Virus record (IMG/VR): IMGVR_UViG_3300023180_000221 | Coordinates: 1 to 32,702 of that record | Origin: a virus | DNA length: 32,702 nt | Direction: 5' to 3' (one strand) | In this document: in pieces, positions 5,667-14,317 of the stretch | Layout of the letters: the number at the start of each line of letters is the position of its first letter | How positions within the stretch are numbered: position 1 is the stretch's first letter | Program-made: the position numbers and the translations under genes | Notes under the pieces: model-generated | The model's input: the letters and a program-made list of their open reading frames with translations, nothing else | Told to the model about the DNA's origin: nothing | Database searches by the model: none

Positions 5667-6025
5667 GCAGGTGGTGCAGCGTCTTTGTTTTCGTAGGGGA
5701 CTTGACCATCTGGACATACTACCATAACATGGATCCAATGGTCAAGGTCAGGGCAGAGAGATGGTTGTGGGAACCACTCGAACCCAGCATCTACTGCCTT
5801 GTTCTTTCCACCAAACTGATAGAATACATGGTCATGTGCAAAGATCTCATCAATCTCTGCTTCTGGAATGAAATCAACATACCATTCCTTTACTGCTGCT
5901 TTCTTCTCATCTGTGAGTGTGTGATACTTACAATTATCAATGATGAGAACATACTTACCACTAGCAGCAGAGTGTGCCGCTGCTAGTTGGTTGATTGTCA
6001 TAGGATTTAATGATACTAGTGCCAT
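5663..6025 (-). CDS. Hypothetical protein, 120 aa, end of the late tail operon
   Basis: The frame starts at ATG 6025 (TGATG with the upstream stop); an internal ATG eight codons on (MTINQLAAAHSAASGKYVLI) is a plausible alternative. The sequence has a KYVLIIDNCKYHTLTDEKK segment and an aromatic C-terminal half (HDHVFYQFGG, HWIHVMVVCPDG). It is probably cytoplasmic. It follows the tail assembly chaperone-like gene and is likely co-transcribed with it. No family is recognised. Confidence 0.65.
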   Translation of the reverse strand: MALVSLNPMTINQLAAAHSAASGKYVLIIDNCKYHTLTDEKKAAVKEWYVDFIPEAEIDEIFAHDHVFYQFGGKNKAVDAGFEWFPQPSLCPDLDHWIHVMVVCPDGQVPYENKDAAPPA

Positions 6026-6843
6026 CAGATGTCTCCGTCTTCAATTGCAGTAAGTAGAGTGTCAAGAATATCATCAGGTGCAGAATATGGATCGCGTAGA
6101 AACTTAACGCCCATAGTCTCAATCCCTGTTGCAGATAGAGAAATAGTCATATATGCTACCATTCTCTTCACATACTTACGATATGCAGTTTGTGTCAATA
6201 CAAATCTGTGTTCATCCGTAGATAAGTATTCTTCTTCAGTTGTCATTCTCTTGAAATAATCAGGAGAGACAGGGAACTTACATTGCATTGGTTCTCTACC
6301 ATTGTTAAGTTCGGGTAGATTGCGTAGTTCTGTTCTATATGTCACCCACTGTGCTTTCTCTGTATCAGTTAGAGCAGCATCAGGGAGTTGACTCCAATCA
6401 CTGTCATCAAGCAAGAAATTACGAATCAATCGAACTTTATTCCAATTGATAACGTTGTTCTTAACATATTCAGATTTAATTAAACTATCAAGATCAAAGT
6501 CTTGCTTCTCTTTAAACTGTAAGAACTGATCATATAATTTTGTATAGAGTTCGGTAATCTCTGCAGTAGAGAACTCTTCAAGATCAAACTCATAAGATTC
6601 CCAAACATATTCACCTGTCTTGGCATTCTTACGATACTTATTCTTAGTCATGAAAGCATCACCATCTTGGAAATAGGCAAATGTTTCCAATCTATCCCTG
6701 TCACTATCCCAGATAGGATAGATGATGGGAAGGATCTTCAATGTCCATTCATCATTAGGGAATACCTTTGTAATGTTATTTGCCATGATGCTCTTATCTA
6801 GAGCATTCACGTACAATTTCACATTTCTATTTGCATGTGCCAT
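6025..6843 (-). CDS. Tail assembly chaperone-like protein
   Basis: Residues 141-177 carry the pattern of the phage tail assembly chaperone family (Phage_tail_APC-like): RNFLLDDSDWSQLPD, then AQWVTYRTELRNLP. That is, R..LL..SDWtqlpD followed by W..YR..LR.LP. The rest of the 272 residues is cyanophage-type sequence of unknown function with an acidic C-terminus. Such proteins are usually encoded next to tail fibre or collar genes and are thought to assist their folding or assembly. Here it follows three collar proteins and a 2OG oxygenase, which fits. The start ATG lies one base after the preceding stop and has a possible late promoter 36 bases upstream. Confidence 0.72.
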   Translation of the reverse strand: MAHANRNVKLYVNALDKSIMANNITKVFPNDEWTLKILPIIYPIWDSDRDRLETFAYFQDGDAFMTKNKYRKNAKTGEYVWESYEFDLEEFSTAEITELYTKLYDQFLQFKEKQDFDLDSLIKSEYVKNNVINWNKVRLIRNFLLDDSDWSQLPDAALTDTEKAQWVTYRTELRNLPELNNGREPMQCKFPVSPDYFKRMTTEEEYLSTDEHRFVLTQTAYRKYVKRMVAYMTISLSATGIETMGVKFLRDPYSAPDDILDTLLTAIEDGDI

Positions 6844-6844
6844 A

Positions 6845-7468
6845 TTACTTAGATTTGTGAGCCCATCCTGTCAAAATGTATTTATCATGTGTAAACACCG
6901 TGTTGCCACGATGTACATGAGTCATGCCTGCTGGGAATATACAAATTCTTCCCTTCTTCGGTTTAATTCTTCTCTTTTGATACAGAAACTCAGTCTCTGC
7001 TTCACCATCAGGAAGATCATTTAAATATACTGTCCAAACAAGTTCACGAGATGCTGATTCATAACTCATGTTCTCATAATGCCAGACATGATACCCACCA
7101 CCAGGCGGGGTGATCTGACACTTAATGATGTAAGAAAATAAGTTTACTTGTTTTAAATGCGAATACTCTTCACAATAGTGTGACAAACAACATGTCAAAT
7201 ACTCATTAACTTTATTACACAGTTCTGTATCATAGTCTGTTAAGAATACTTGAGTATCATGCCTGCCCGTCTTGCCTTTGTTGGTAAACTGTTTATTACC
7301 AGCGCCAACTAACTGAGAGTTGCCAGCGTGCTGTTCGACAATCTTATTTGCAAAATCAATAATATTGTCACATAATTGTGGGGGGAAGAAATTGTCCCAG
7401 ACTCCAATAAAGTCTTGGAAATCACCATTCATTTTCTCCACGGGAAATAACAAATCTTTTTGTTCCAT
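6845..7468 (-). CDS. 2OG-Fe(II) oxygenase, HxE variant
   Basis: This 207-residue oxygenase has a recognisable double-stranded beta helix: GYHVWHYEN (H130, E132), RELVWTVYLND, GEAETEFLYQ, KKGRICIFPAGMTHVHRGN (distal H184) and DKYILTGW. The position expected to be D of the HxD pair is E, and the 2-oxoglutarate-binding position is K196 rather than R. The overall pattern matches P4H-like cyanophage oxygenases. It is coupled to the 1421-aa collar gene (TAATG) and followed one base later by the chaperone-like gene, so it may act on tail proteins. That is inference from position only. Confidence 0.82.
   Translation of the reverse strand: MEQKDLLFPVEKMNGDFQDFIGVWDNFFPPQLCDNIIDFANKIVEQHAGNSQLVGAGNKQFTNKGKTGRHDTQVFLTDYDTELCNKVNEYLTCCLSHYCEEYSHLKQVNLFSYIIKCQITPPGGGYHVWHYENMSYESASRELVWTVYLNDLPDGEAETEFLYQKRRIKPKKGRICIFPAGMTHVHRGNTVFTHDKYILTGWAHKSK
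6879..6886 (-). promoter_or_regulatory. Possible late promoter inside the oxygenase gene
   Basis: On the minus strand GATAAATA, one base from the T4-type late box TATAAATA, lies 36-43 bases before the chaperone-like gene start at 6843. The spacing resembles that at 29629-29636. It is within coding sequence and may be chance. Confidence 0.35.
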
Positions 7469-10400
7469 TAAGTTGATTTAATAATATATTTACACCTGTG
7501 ATACTTAGTTACCAACGGTACATATGTGGTAATTTCAGATAATGCTGTGGTAGAAATTGGTGTAGATGATGTCATAGTAAATACACCATCTGTAATTGCA
7601 ATACCACTCTTGGATGCGGGGACATTTCTTCTTACCACATCAATACCAACATCAGGACCAGTGCCACCAGCATTACCAGGAATAACGGCATTTGCAGTTG
7701 GAACAAATACCTGACCAGTAGATTGTGCATAGAACAATGTTAGTCCTGCAAAACCATAGTTATCACCTGTTGCACTAGCATTATCTCCACCTGTTGGTCT
7801 GGTCTGCTTGATATACAATGTAACATCGTTATTTCTAGCAGGAGAGTTGTCAGCAAGAGTTACTTCAGTTTGTACCCAACCTTGTGCTGGTGTTGCGGCA
7901 GCATATGCAGTATCTAAAATACTCTGTGCATTGCTAGTGCCTACACTATAGTATACAGCAAGATCCTCTTCTGGTACATCACCACCATTTAATCCACTGC
8001 CTTTATTGATAAGGAATTGTAGTTTTTCAACATCAGCAAGATCTAATGGTCCAAGTTTCAGTTCACGATCACCAGCACCAGTAAATTTAATATACTTTGT
8101 TACTTTACCGTCAAATGATGGTGCTCCAGTTCCTGCTGGGATTGCAAATCCACCACTTGCTCCACTGCCAGTGCCAGGACTGAATACATCAACATCATCA
8201 CTGGAAGATTGTGTGATATTACCCTGAGATGGTGCTCCTTCAGGTACACCAGCAGCATTACACAAGTAGAATCTGGTATTAGGTACAGTCGGTTGACCTT
8301 CGAAGTCAGTTCCTTCTTCTTGCCCATAATATTGAATTTGAATACTTCCTTTTGTACCAGCAGCAGGAGTAGAACCACCACAACCATTTGCACCGCAATC
8401 CGCACCATTTGATGGACCTTGCAAAACGTATGCAACAGGTTGTTGAATCTGTCCGAAGGAAATAACAAGTCTACCTCCTTCTCCACCACCGCCACCTTTA
8501 GGAGACTCAGCAGCAATCTGATATGTTACCTGAACAGAAACATAACCACCAGATCCTGCAGGAGATCCAAGATTATTAGCGGATGCAGAAGATATAAAGT
8601 TAGTTCTATATGCGGATGAACCACGAGATCCACCAGAACCACCGCCGTTACCATTGTGACCAGCACCAGCAGATCCACCAGTACCACCTTGAGCAGATTG
8701 GTTTGTGCCTGCGCCAGCGCCACCACCGCCGCCACCACCTGACGTACAACCAGACGATGTGCCGTTAGCTCCATTCTCAAAGTCCATTGCGCCAGTAATG
8801 GCAAGCAACTGGTCAGTATTTCCAGCAATGCCATTAGCACCACCGTAGCAACCATCGGTAGTTCCACCACCGTTGTAACCACCACCTGATCCACCGCCGC
8901 CGCCACCGCCGCCAGCGCCCATGAATGCGTTACCAGAAGCATAAACACCAGTTACGCCACCGCCAGCGCCACCTGTGCCACCATTACCCCATGCACCTTG
9001 ACCACCAGCTCCACCAGTCGCAGCACCAACACCACCGTTGCTGGCACCACCTGGTTCATATCCAGTACCTTGGTTACCAGATTTATTATTAAATCCATTT
9101 TGTCCTGCTGCACCAATAACCCAATCAAGGCTATTAGCACCGTTACCAGACATGACACAGGTTAATTTCTTACCCCTACCACCAATACCACCAACAGCAC
9201 CAGATCTACCGCTAACAGGATAATTACTCCAACCACCACTACATCCAGAGTTAGCATTTGGTGGACCCGATCCACCGCCACCACCAGAGGCAACAATTGT
9301 AACTGTTCTTCCTACTTGGTTTGCTACGTTAGGAATTTGATAGTTTGTTTGGTTTGATGTGTAAACAACAGGATCTTCTGTAACAGTAGAAGCATTAATC
9401 GATGTACCACCAGCGCCACCAGAACCAGGAATACCTTGAATGCTACCACCAGCGCCACCATCGTTACCGTTCTGTCCGTCACTACCATCAGTGGATTGGA
9501 ATACAATTCTAGGATCATCAACTAGATCAGCAGGTACTAATACAGTTCCACCAGCACCACCAGCACCACCAGAATCTCCAGAGCTACCACCTTCACCACC
9601 ATATGCATAGAATGTTCTTGGTGTTCCATCGATTTCAATAGTAATAGCAGCATAACCACCATCACTTGCACTATTAGTACCTGATCCACCGCCACCACCA
9701 GAACCACGCATCAAAACGTCAATTCTGACAGTTTCACCAACAGTATTTGCATCTGGAAGTGGTACAATACCAGAGTCTGGATTAGTACCATCACCAATAA
9801 GAGTATCAGATAACAAAATGCCAGCACCTGGTAGTGTAATTACATTTGTTTTACCACCAATAACCGTCTGATCATCAACCACATACATTCTAGGTTGTGG
9901 TGTAGTATCCACCTCGTCATAATAACCATCTGCCAACTTAACAATAACAGGACCAGTTGCTGGTGTTGTTGATGGGGCAGTTTCTGGAATATAATTAAAA
10001 TTACTTACGCCAAGACCAGTTGCTTCTACACTGAAAATACCATTATACTCTGTTTGATCAGCACCAGAGACAGAGACAACATCACCAGCAGATAGTCCAT
10101 GAGATGTTGTTGTGTCAACTGTAACATATCCAGAGTTTGAATCATATTGAAGAGGACCAGCTAATCCAAGTGGTGGAGTTGCAGTAATTTTATAACTGAT
10201 AGTACCATCACCATTATCAATAAAGTCACCAATTCCGTCAATGTTACCAAACGTGGCAAGACTACCACTAGAAAGAGGAGCACCAATCAAACCATGTGAG
10301 TGCTCAAGTTGTAGGGTGTTTGGTGTATTTGGTTCAAAACTAATAACACTAGCTCTGTTAGTTCTATAACATGCAGCAAATTCATCAACGGGAATTGATC

Positions 10401-11733
10401 CTCTTTCAACAATAGTTGACTCACTTGCTTCAGATGTTAAAATTTTGTGGAAATGTGTTGGTGGTTTGTTAAGAGGAACGTCACCAAGAGGTCCAACAGT
10501 ATAGTTAACACTACCAGAAAGGTAAGCAGATACAGTAGCAGTAATATTTGAGTATCCACTAGTTGTAACATCACCGATGGTATAAAATACACCAGGAGTT
10601 TGAATCTCATCTTTAGATACAAACCACTGTCCACCAGTTTGTCCAACAAAATTATTTAATGCATCCTCAACAACTGGAGACCCAATACCATCTACAGCAC
10701 CGTAACCAACAACTTTTCTATCTCTTAAGTCTGGTACTGCAAACGTACCAACTTGATAAGGTGTATCACTTAAGTTAAAAGTTTTTGTAATTCTAAGACG
10801 TGGTTGTGATAATATTGTTTGGAAAGCAAAATCAATCGTCATTAACGTTTGATCTGCTGCAGTAGGATCAAACGGAGATTGATCTGTACCTAGTTCAACA
10901 CGATAAAGGAAATGAGATGGATCATACTGCCCATTCAATCCAGTTTTCATGTCTTGTGTTGGTTCTTTCAATCTATAAAGAGTGAAAGGTTTCATTGTTT
11001 TGTTGTCGATCAAGCGACCCATGCCAACAAAACAACGAGCACTAAACAACATTGAAACAGGAGACTGAATAGAATCTCCAGCATAATATCCACTATAGAA
11101 TGTAGATACTGGTGGTGTTTGTTCATCTTGAATGAACAAAGTTGCTTTGGTAGGATCAGTGTTATCTAGAGCACTAACAACGAATGTACTTTCTAACCAT
11201 TCGGTTGTAGTTTCATCTACACCCAGACCATACAATGTAACCCAATCACCAACAGCAAAACCATGCGCTACTTGTGTCTGAATATTTAAATTTTCTACAG
11301 TATTATCATTAGCAAACACAAAATCAATTTGTGTTAACGTTACTTGCTTATCTACATCAATGATAAAACTAGAATCATATGGAAAAGGAAATTTAAATGT
11401 AGAGTTTACTGTTTGATCTGGAGAAAATACAAAGAACCAATCATCATTATACCATAAAGTTCTTTGCAGTCCACCATATTCAGCATATGTTGTTCTTGAG
11501 AATGAAGAGGATCCACCATAGTTATTTCTTACAGCTGCATATAACTGTGGATAATCTCTAATAAGATATTCGGAACCATCGCAATACAAATAATCCTGAT
11601 AAGAATACTCAGGACTTTGATTGTCACTAGAATATGCCTTATCTGCCAAGACAGGTAGAATCGATCCGATAGGTGCATAGTGACCACCCTTATCGGAATA
11701 GTAATTAGCTAAGTTACCTCTGTATGTCGGCAT
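7468..11733 (-). CDS. Glycine-rich tail collar/adhesin protein, 1421 aa
   Basis: The N-terminus has a tail-collar-like segment: IGSILPVL (22-29), then YLYCDGSEYLIRDYPQLYAA (48-67) and NNYGG. A further collar-like stretch follows (AVPDLRDRKVVGYG). Residues about 670-1110 are extremely glycine-rich (GSGGGGGSG, GGAGGAGG and longer runs), resembling the polyglycine-loop sandwiches of T4-type gp38 receptor-binding adhesins. The last 300 residues are a non-repetitive beta-type region. I infer a host-recognition tip or fibre component. It is third of three collar genes, coupled upstream and downstream by TAATG, and probably needs the adjacent chaperone-like gene. Confidence 0.8.
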   Translation of the reverse strand: MPTYRGNLANYYSDKGGHYAPIGSILPVLADKAYSSDNQSPEYSYQDYLYCDGSEYLIRDYPQLYAAVRNNYGGSSSFSRTTYAEYGGLQRTLWYNDDWFFVFSPDQTVNSTFKFPFPYDSSFIIDVDKQVTLTQIDFVFANDNTVENLNIQTQVAHGFAVGDWVTLYGLGVDETTTEWLESTFVVSALDNTDPTKATLFIQDEQTPPVSTFYSGYYAGDSIQSPVSMLFSARCFVGMGRLIDNKTMKPFTLYRLKEPTQDMKTGLNGQYDPSHFLYRVELGTDQSPFDPTAADQTLMTIDFAFQTILSQPRLRITKTFNLSDTPYQVGTFAVPDLRDRKVVGYGAVDGIGSPVVEDALNNFVGQTGGQWFVSKDEIQTPGVFYTIGDVTTSGYSNITATVSAYLSGSVNYTVGPLGDVPLNKPPTHFHKILTSEASESTIVERGSIPVDEFAACYRTNRASVISFEPNTPNTLQLEHSHGLIGAPLSSGSLATFGNIDGIGDFIDNGDGTISYKITATPPLGLAGPLQYDSNSGYVTVDTTTSHGLSAGDVVSVSGADQTEYNGIFSVEATGLGVSNFNYIPETAPSTTPATGPVIVKLADGYYDEVDTTPQPRMYVVDDQTVIGGKTNVITLPGAGILLSDTLIGDGTNPDSGIVPLPDANTVGETVRIDVLMRGSGGGGGSGTNSASDGGYAAITIEIDGTPRTFYAYGGEGGSSGDSGGAGGAGGTVLVPADLVDDPRIVFQSTDGSDGQNGNDGGAGGSIQGIPGSGGAGGTSINASTVTEDPVVYTSNQTNYQIPNVANQVGRTVTIVASGGGGGSGPPNANSGCSGGWSNYPVSGRSGAVGGIGGRGKKLTCVMSGNGANSLDWVIGAAGQNGFNNKSGNQGTGYEPGGASNGGVGAATGGAGGQGAWGNGGTGGAGGGVTGVYASGNAFMGAGGGGGGGGSGGGYNGGGTTDGCYGGANGIAGNTDQLLAITGAMDFENGANGTSSGCTSGGGGGGGAGAGTNQSAQGGTGGSAGAGHNGNGGGSGGSRGSSAYRTNFISSASANNLGSPAGSGGYVSVQVTYQIAAESPKGGGGGEGGRLVISFGQIQQPVAYVLQGPSNGADCGANGCGGSTPAAGTKGSIQIQYYGQEEGTDFEGQPTVPNTRFYLCNAAGVPEGAPSQGNITQSSSDDVDVFSPGTGSGASGGFAIPAGTGAPSFDGKVTKYIKFTGAGDRELKLGPLDLADVEKLQFLINKGSGLNGGDVPEEDLAVYYSVGTSNAQSILDTAYAAATPAQGWVQTEVTLADNSPARNNDVTLYIKQTRPTGGDNASATGDNYGFAGLTLFYAQSTGQVFVPTANAVIPGNAGGTGPDVGIDVVRRNVPASKSGIAITDGVFTMTSSTPISTTALSEITTYVPLVTKYHRCKYIIKST

Positions 11734-13073
11734 TATACTTTAATGAGAAACTCTTGAACAATGTAAGGCTGAATATAGGCATCATATTTTTTAGACTCAT
11801 TCACATCAATTCGTATTCTAGATGATAGTTCATCAGAAGGAACAAATGTTGGTGTTGTTGTAACCACATATGTATGTGGTTCTTGAGTCAATGGCAACTC
11901 ATGTTTATGTATTCCTTCATTACCAAATTCAACTGTGTCTTGAATAATGTTTGATACACCAGCATAAACTTCAACATCAGAGTCAACACTTGCATCAAAT
12001 GGTAACTCAGGAAAATTGTAGTTTGCTGGTAGAACAACATTATCAAAATCATATGCTGGTGGACCACCAACAGCACATCCAGGAACACCTAAAACATAGA
12101 CTGTTGGAACACACTCAGTAAAGAATGTACCAGAATATGTAACACTTCCACAGGTTGATTGTTGCACACCACCTTTAGCACCAAATCCACAACTGGTGCT
12201 ACCAGCAGAGATAGGAAAATCACACCCTTGTGCAACACTACAGTTACCTGGAATCAAACATCTGTTAGATGGCGATACGTTGAAAGTACAACCAGAAAAA
12301 CATGCTGCGTAACCTTCTACGTTACAACCATTGTAGTTTTTAACATTAGTTCCTCCACCAGTAGCAACACGAGATGCTGCAGCACGGCATAGTTCCTGAG
12401 TTGTTGCACCAAACCAAGAACAAACCTCGATAGTAGTTCTTTGAAAAGCAAAGTTTCTACAATTTGCCTGTGTCTCAAGACCAGTTGTAGAAGCGTTTGC
12501 TCTAACACGGGTTCTAGAACCATCATGGAAGTGAGCATGTGGTTGCATTGCTTGTGCAAGAACCTCAGAAGTTTCTGTGTAACTACCAGTAGACTTAGAA
12601 AAACCTGGTTGACCAGGAATTTCCAACACCTGACTAGGGAGGAACATTGATCCTTGGTACAATACCTCATACAATGTACCAACGTTTGTTAATACTTCCA
12701 GTCCAACACCAGATTTTTTAATCGTAGCGCCAGCATCATCAACAACTTCAATATCCAAATAAGTACCTAAGTTTGAACCAGTAGATGATCTAATAGACTT
12801 AGAACCATAGTCAGGAACCTGAAACTGATTGTCTAACAGCGTTTGCCCTTCTTTTCTGAATCTACAAGAATTTCCAGTACCCAAAACTTCTGCGAGCAAG
12901 GGAAACAACTCTGCGGAATAAACAGTTCCATCACACCTCAAGTATCCTTGTGGTAAAACCGATAGTGTAGATGTATCACCAATATCATTAGAGGACAATT
13001 GTCTTGCCCATGTAATAACAGTCCCCGTTAAAGTTCCTACTTTTGATTTTTCTTTGTTGTAATATACTGCCAT
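11733..13073 (-). CDS. Cysteine-rich tail collar-like protein, 446 aa
   Basis: The N-terminal collar pattern is GTLTGTVITWARQ (13-25), then LPQGYLRCDGTVYSAELFPL (40-59) and FQVPDYG. The middle (about residues 198-338) holds 13 cysteines, many in GC, NC and SC pairs (NYNGCNVEGYAACFSGC, GNCSVAQGCDF), an exceptional density for a phage tail protein. The C-terminus ends YDAYIQPYIVQEFLIKV, a pattern like other collar proteins. It is coupled to both neighbours by TAATG. Probable role: tail tip or fibre structural protein. The cysteines could bind metal or form disulfides in the extracellular virion. Confidence 0.78.
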   Translation of the reverse strand: MAVYYNKEKSKVGTLTGTVITWARQLSSNDIGDTSTLSVLPQGYLRCDGTVYSAELFPLLAEVLGTGNSCRFRKEGQTLLDNQFQVPDYGSKSIRSSTGSNLGTYLDIEVVDDAGATIKKSGVGLEVLTNVGTLYEVLYQGSMFLPSQVLEIPGQPGFSKSTGSYTETSEVLAQAMQPHAHFHDGSRTRVRANASTTGLETQANCRNFAFQRTTIEVCSWFGATTQELCRAAASRVATGGGTNVKNYNGCNVEGYAACFSGCTFNVSPSNRCLIPGNCSVAQGCDFPISAGSTSCGFGAKGGVQQSTCGSVTYSGTFFTECVPTVYVLGVPGCAVGGPPAYDFDNVVLPANYNFPELPFDASVDSDVEVYAGVSNIIQDTVEFGNEGIHKHELPLTQEPHTYVVTTTPTFVPSDELSSRIRIDVNESKKYDAYIQPYIVQEFLIKV

Positions 13074-14314
13074 TAGTATGCCCTCATAATCATCATTGTC
13101 GTTAACGATGGAGTATTTGGGTTCATCTGCACAGAAAGTGCTGAGTCTACGCTTGTAGCCTGAAGAGTTCCCGTCGTCATATTATTTATGAGGATGTTGG
13201 TAGGAAGATTCATCTGACCACGATTCATCGAAATATCAACAGTGAAATGATTATGAGATGCCATCGAGTTTGATGCAAACGAATCAGCATTGTGATTCAA
13301 ACAAACTGGATATGTTTTTGTTTCATCTTGTCCAATCTCAGCAGCAGTATCTGTAGTATCGTAATGATTTCTAAAACCTTGATAAGTACCACCAAAAGGA
13401 AAAGGACCAGTGAATGCGGGTTGTTGTTGACCAGCAATAGCAGTGCCGCCGTCAGCAAATGATGCGGTATTTCCATATGAAGGAATATTTCTAGTCTTTA
13501 CTACGGGAAGAACAGCAGATGCATTAGTAGTATCTTTAAATCCCTCTAGTGACACCAACGATTGGTTATCTGCGTCATACCATGTAACTCTTCTAATACC
13601 ACCATTTGTATCATCAAATCTATCAGCATTTGGTTCAGCATCGTTTAGACCAGTATCAGAACCAGTTAACCATTCATTATCTTGAGTTTCAAAGTTTCCT
13701 GCTTCAAACACACCAGCATAATAACCAGATAAAGCTGCTGTAGTATATTGATCACCCTCAGGTTGTGAGTGTGAATGAGATGGTGTATGGTCAACACCCA
13801 ATTTTCTTGGAATAGTTCTGATTGTATCAAAATATGCTGGATCTTCCATATCGATTCCAACAACTTTACCTGCAAGGTCAGCAGCAGGTTCTACTTGGAA
13901 TAGAATATTCACATACGCTTGAACATTGGTAGGCGGTTCAGCATCTGCACCATTCTCTGTGATATATTCACCAACTTTAAGTAGAGTAGATGGATCTAAG
14001 CGTGCTGCTTCGATGTCCATCAAACTTCTACCATTAATGTTTGGTAGATTAAAAATATCAGAATCAGTATAGTTTGGATACTGATTTGAAATGCCAATAA
14101 ATGGTTGTCCTGGTTCCGCAAAGGGACCATATGTATTGCCAATAATTTGTGCGAGAAGAGGATAATCCACTGCTCGCAACGTTTGTCCCCTGCAAGTAAT
14201 CCAACCCACAGGGATGTTATCTTCCGAAGCACCTTGTGCCCCGTTGCCTCCCCATGGCATCATAGTGCCGATTGGGGAGGCTTTCTGTGCCTTGATCCTG
14301 TTGTAAGATGCCAC
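13073..14314 (-). CDS. Tail collar domain protein, 413 aa
   Basis: The start is GTG 14314 (MASYNRIKAQ), with GGAGG upstream and three bases after the stop of the giant gene. The collar domain is clear: SPIGTMMPWGG (13-23), PVGWITCRGQTLRAVDYPLL (36-55), IGNTYGPF, and FNLPNINGRSLMD. A second conserved piece (HNHFTVDISMNRG...MNLPTNILINN) is near the C-terminus, which ends LTTMMIMRAY. It is the first of three tandem collar proteins and probably a virion tail or fibre component. Confidence 0.82.
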   Translation of the reverse strand: MASYNRIKAQKASPIGTMMPWGGNGAQGASEDNIPVGWITCRGQTLRAVDYPLLAQIIGNTYGPFAEPGQPFIGISNQYPNYTDSDIFNLPNINGRSLMDIEAARLDPSTLLKVGEYITENGADAEPPTNVQAYVNILFQVEPAADLAGKVVGIDMEDPAYFDTIRTIPRKLGVDHTPSHSHSQPEGDQYTTAALSGYYAGVFEAGNFETQDNEWLTGSDTGLNDAEPNADRFDDTNGGIRRVTWYDADNQSLVSLEGFKDTTNASAVLPVVKTRNIPSYGNTASFADGGTAIAGQQQPAFTGPFPFGGTYQGFRNHYDTTDTAAEIGQDETKTYPVCLNHNADSFASNSMASHNHFTVDISMNRGQMNLPTNILINNMTTGTLQATSVDSALSVQMNPNTPSLTTMMIMRAY

Positions 14315-14317
14315 TTA

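Noticed and set aside
8100-8948. Long alternative frames over the glycine-rich region, rich in V and L
   Set aside because: They arise because repeated GGT/GGA codons of the 1421-aa gene read in another frame give valine/leucine-rich sequence without stops. There is no independent start signal or conserved motif.
13183-13190. CATAAATA on the minus strand as a late promoter for the 446-aa gene
   Set aside because: It is inside the 413-aa gene, 110 bases from the next start, a poorer match than 29629-29636, and the genes are joined by TAATG. Chance occurrence in AT-rich coding sequence is more likely.
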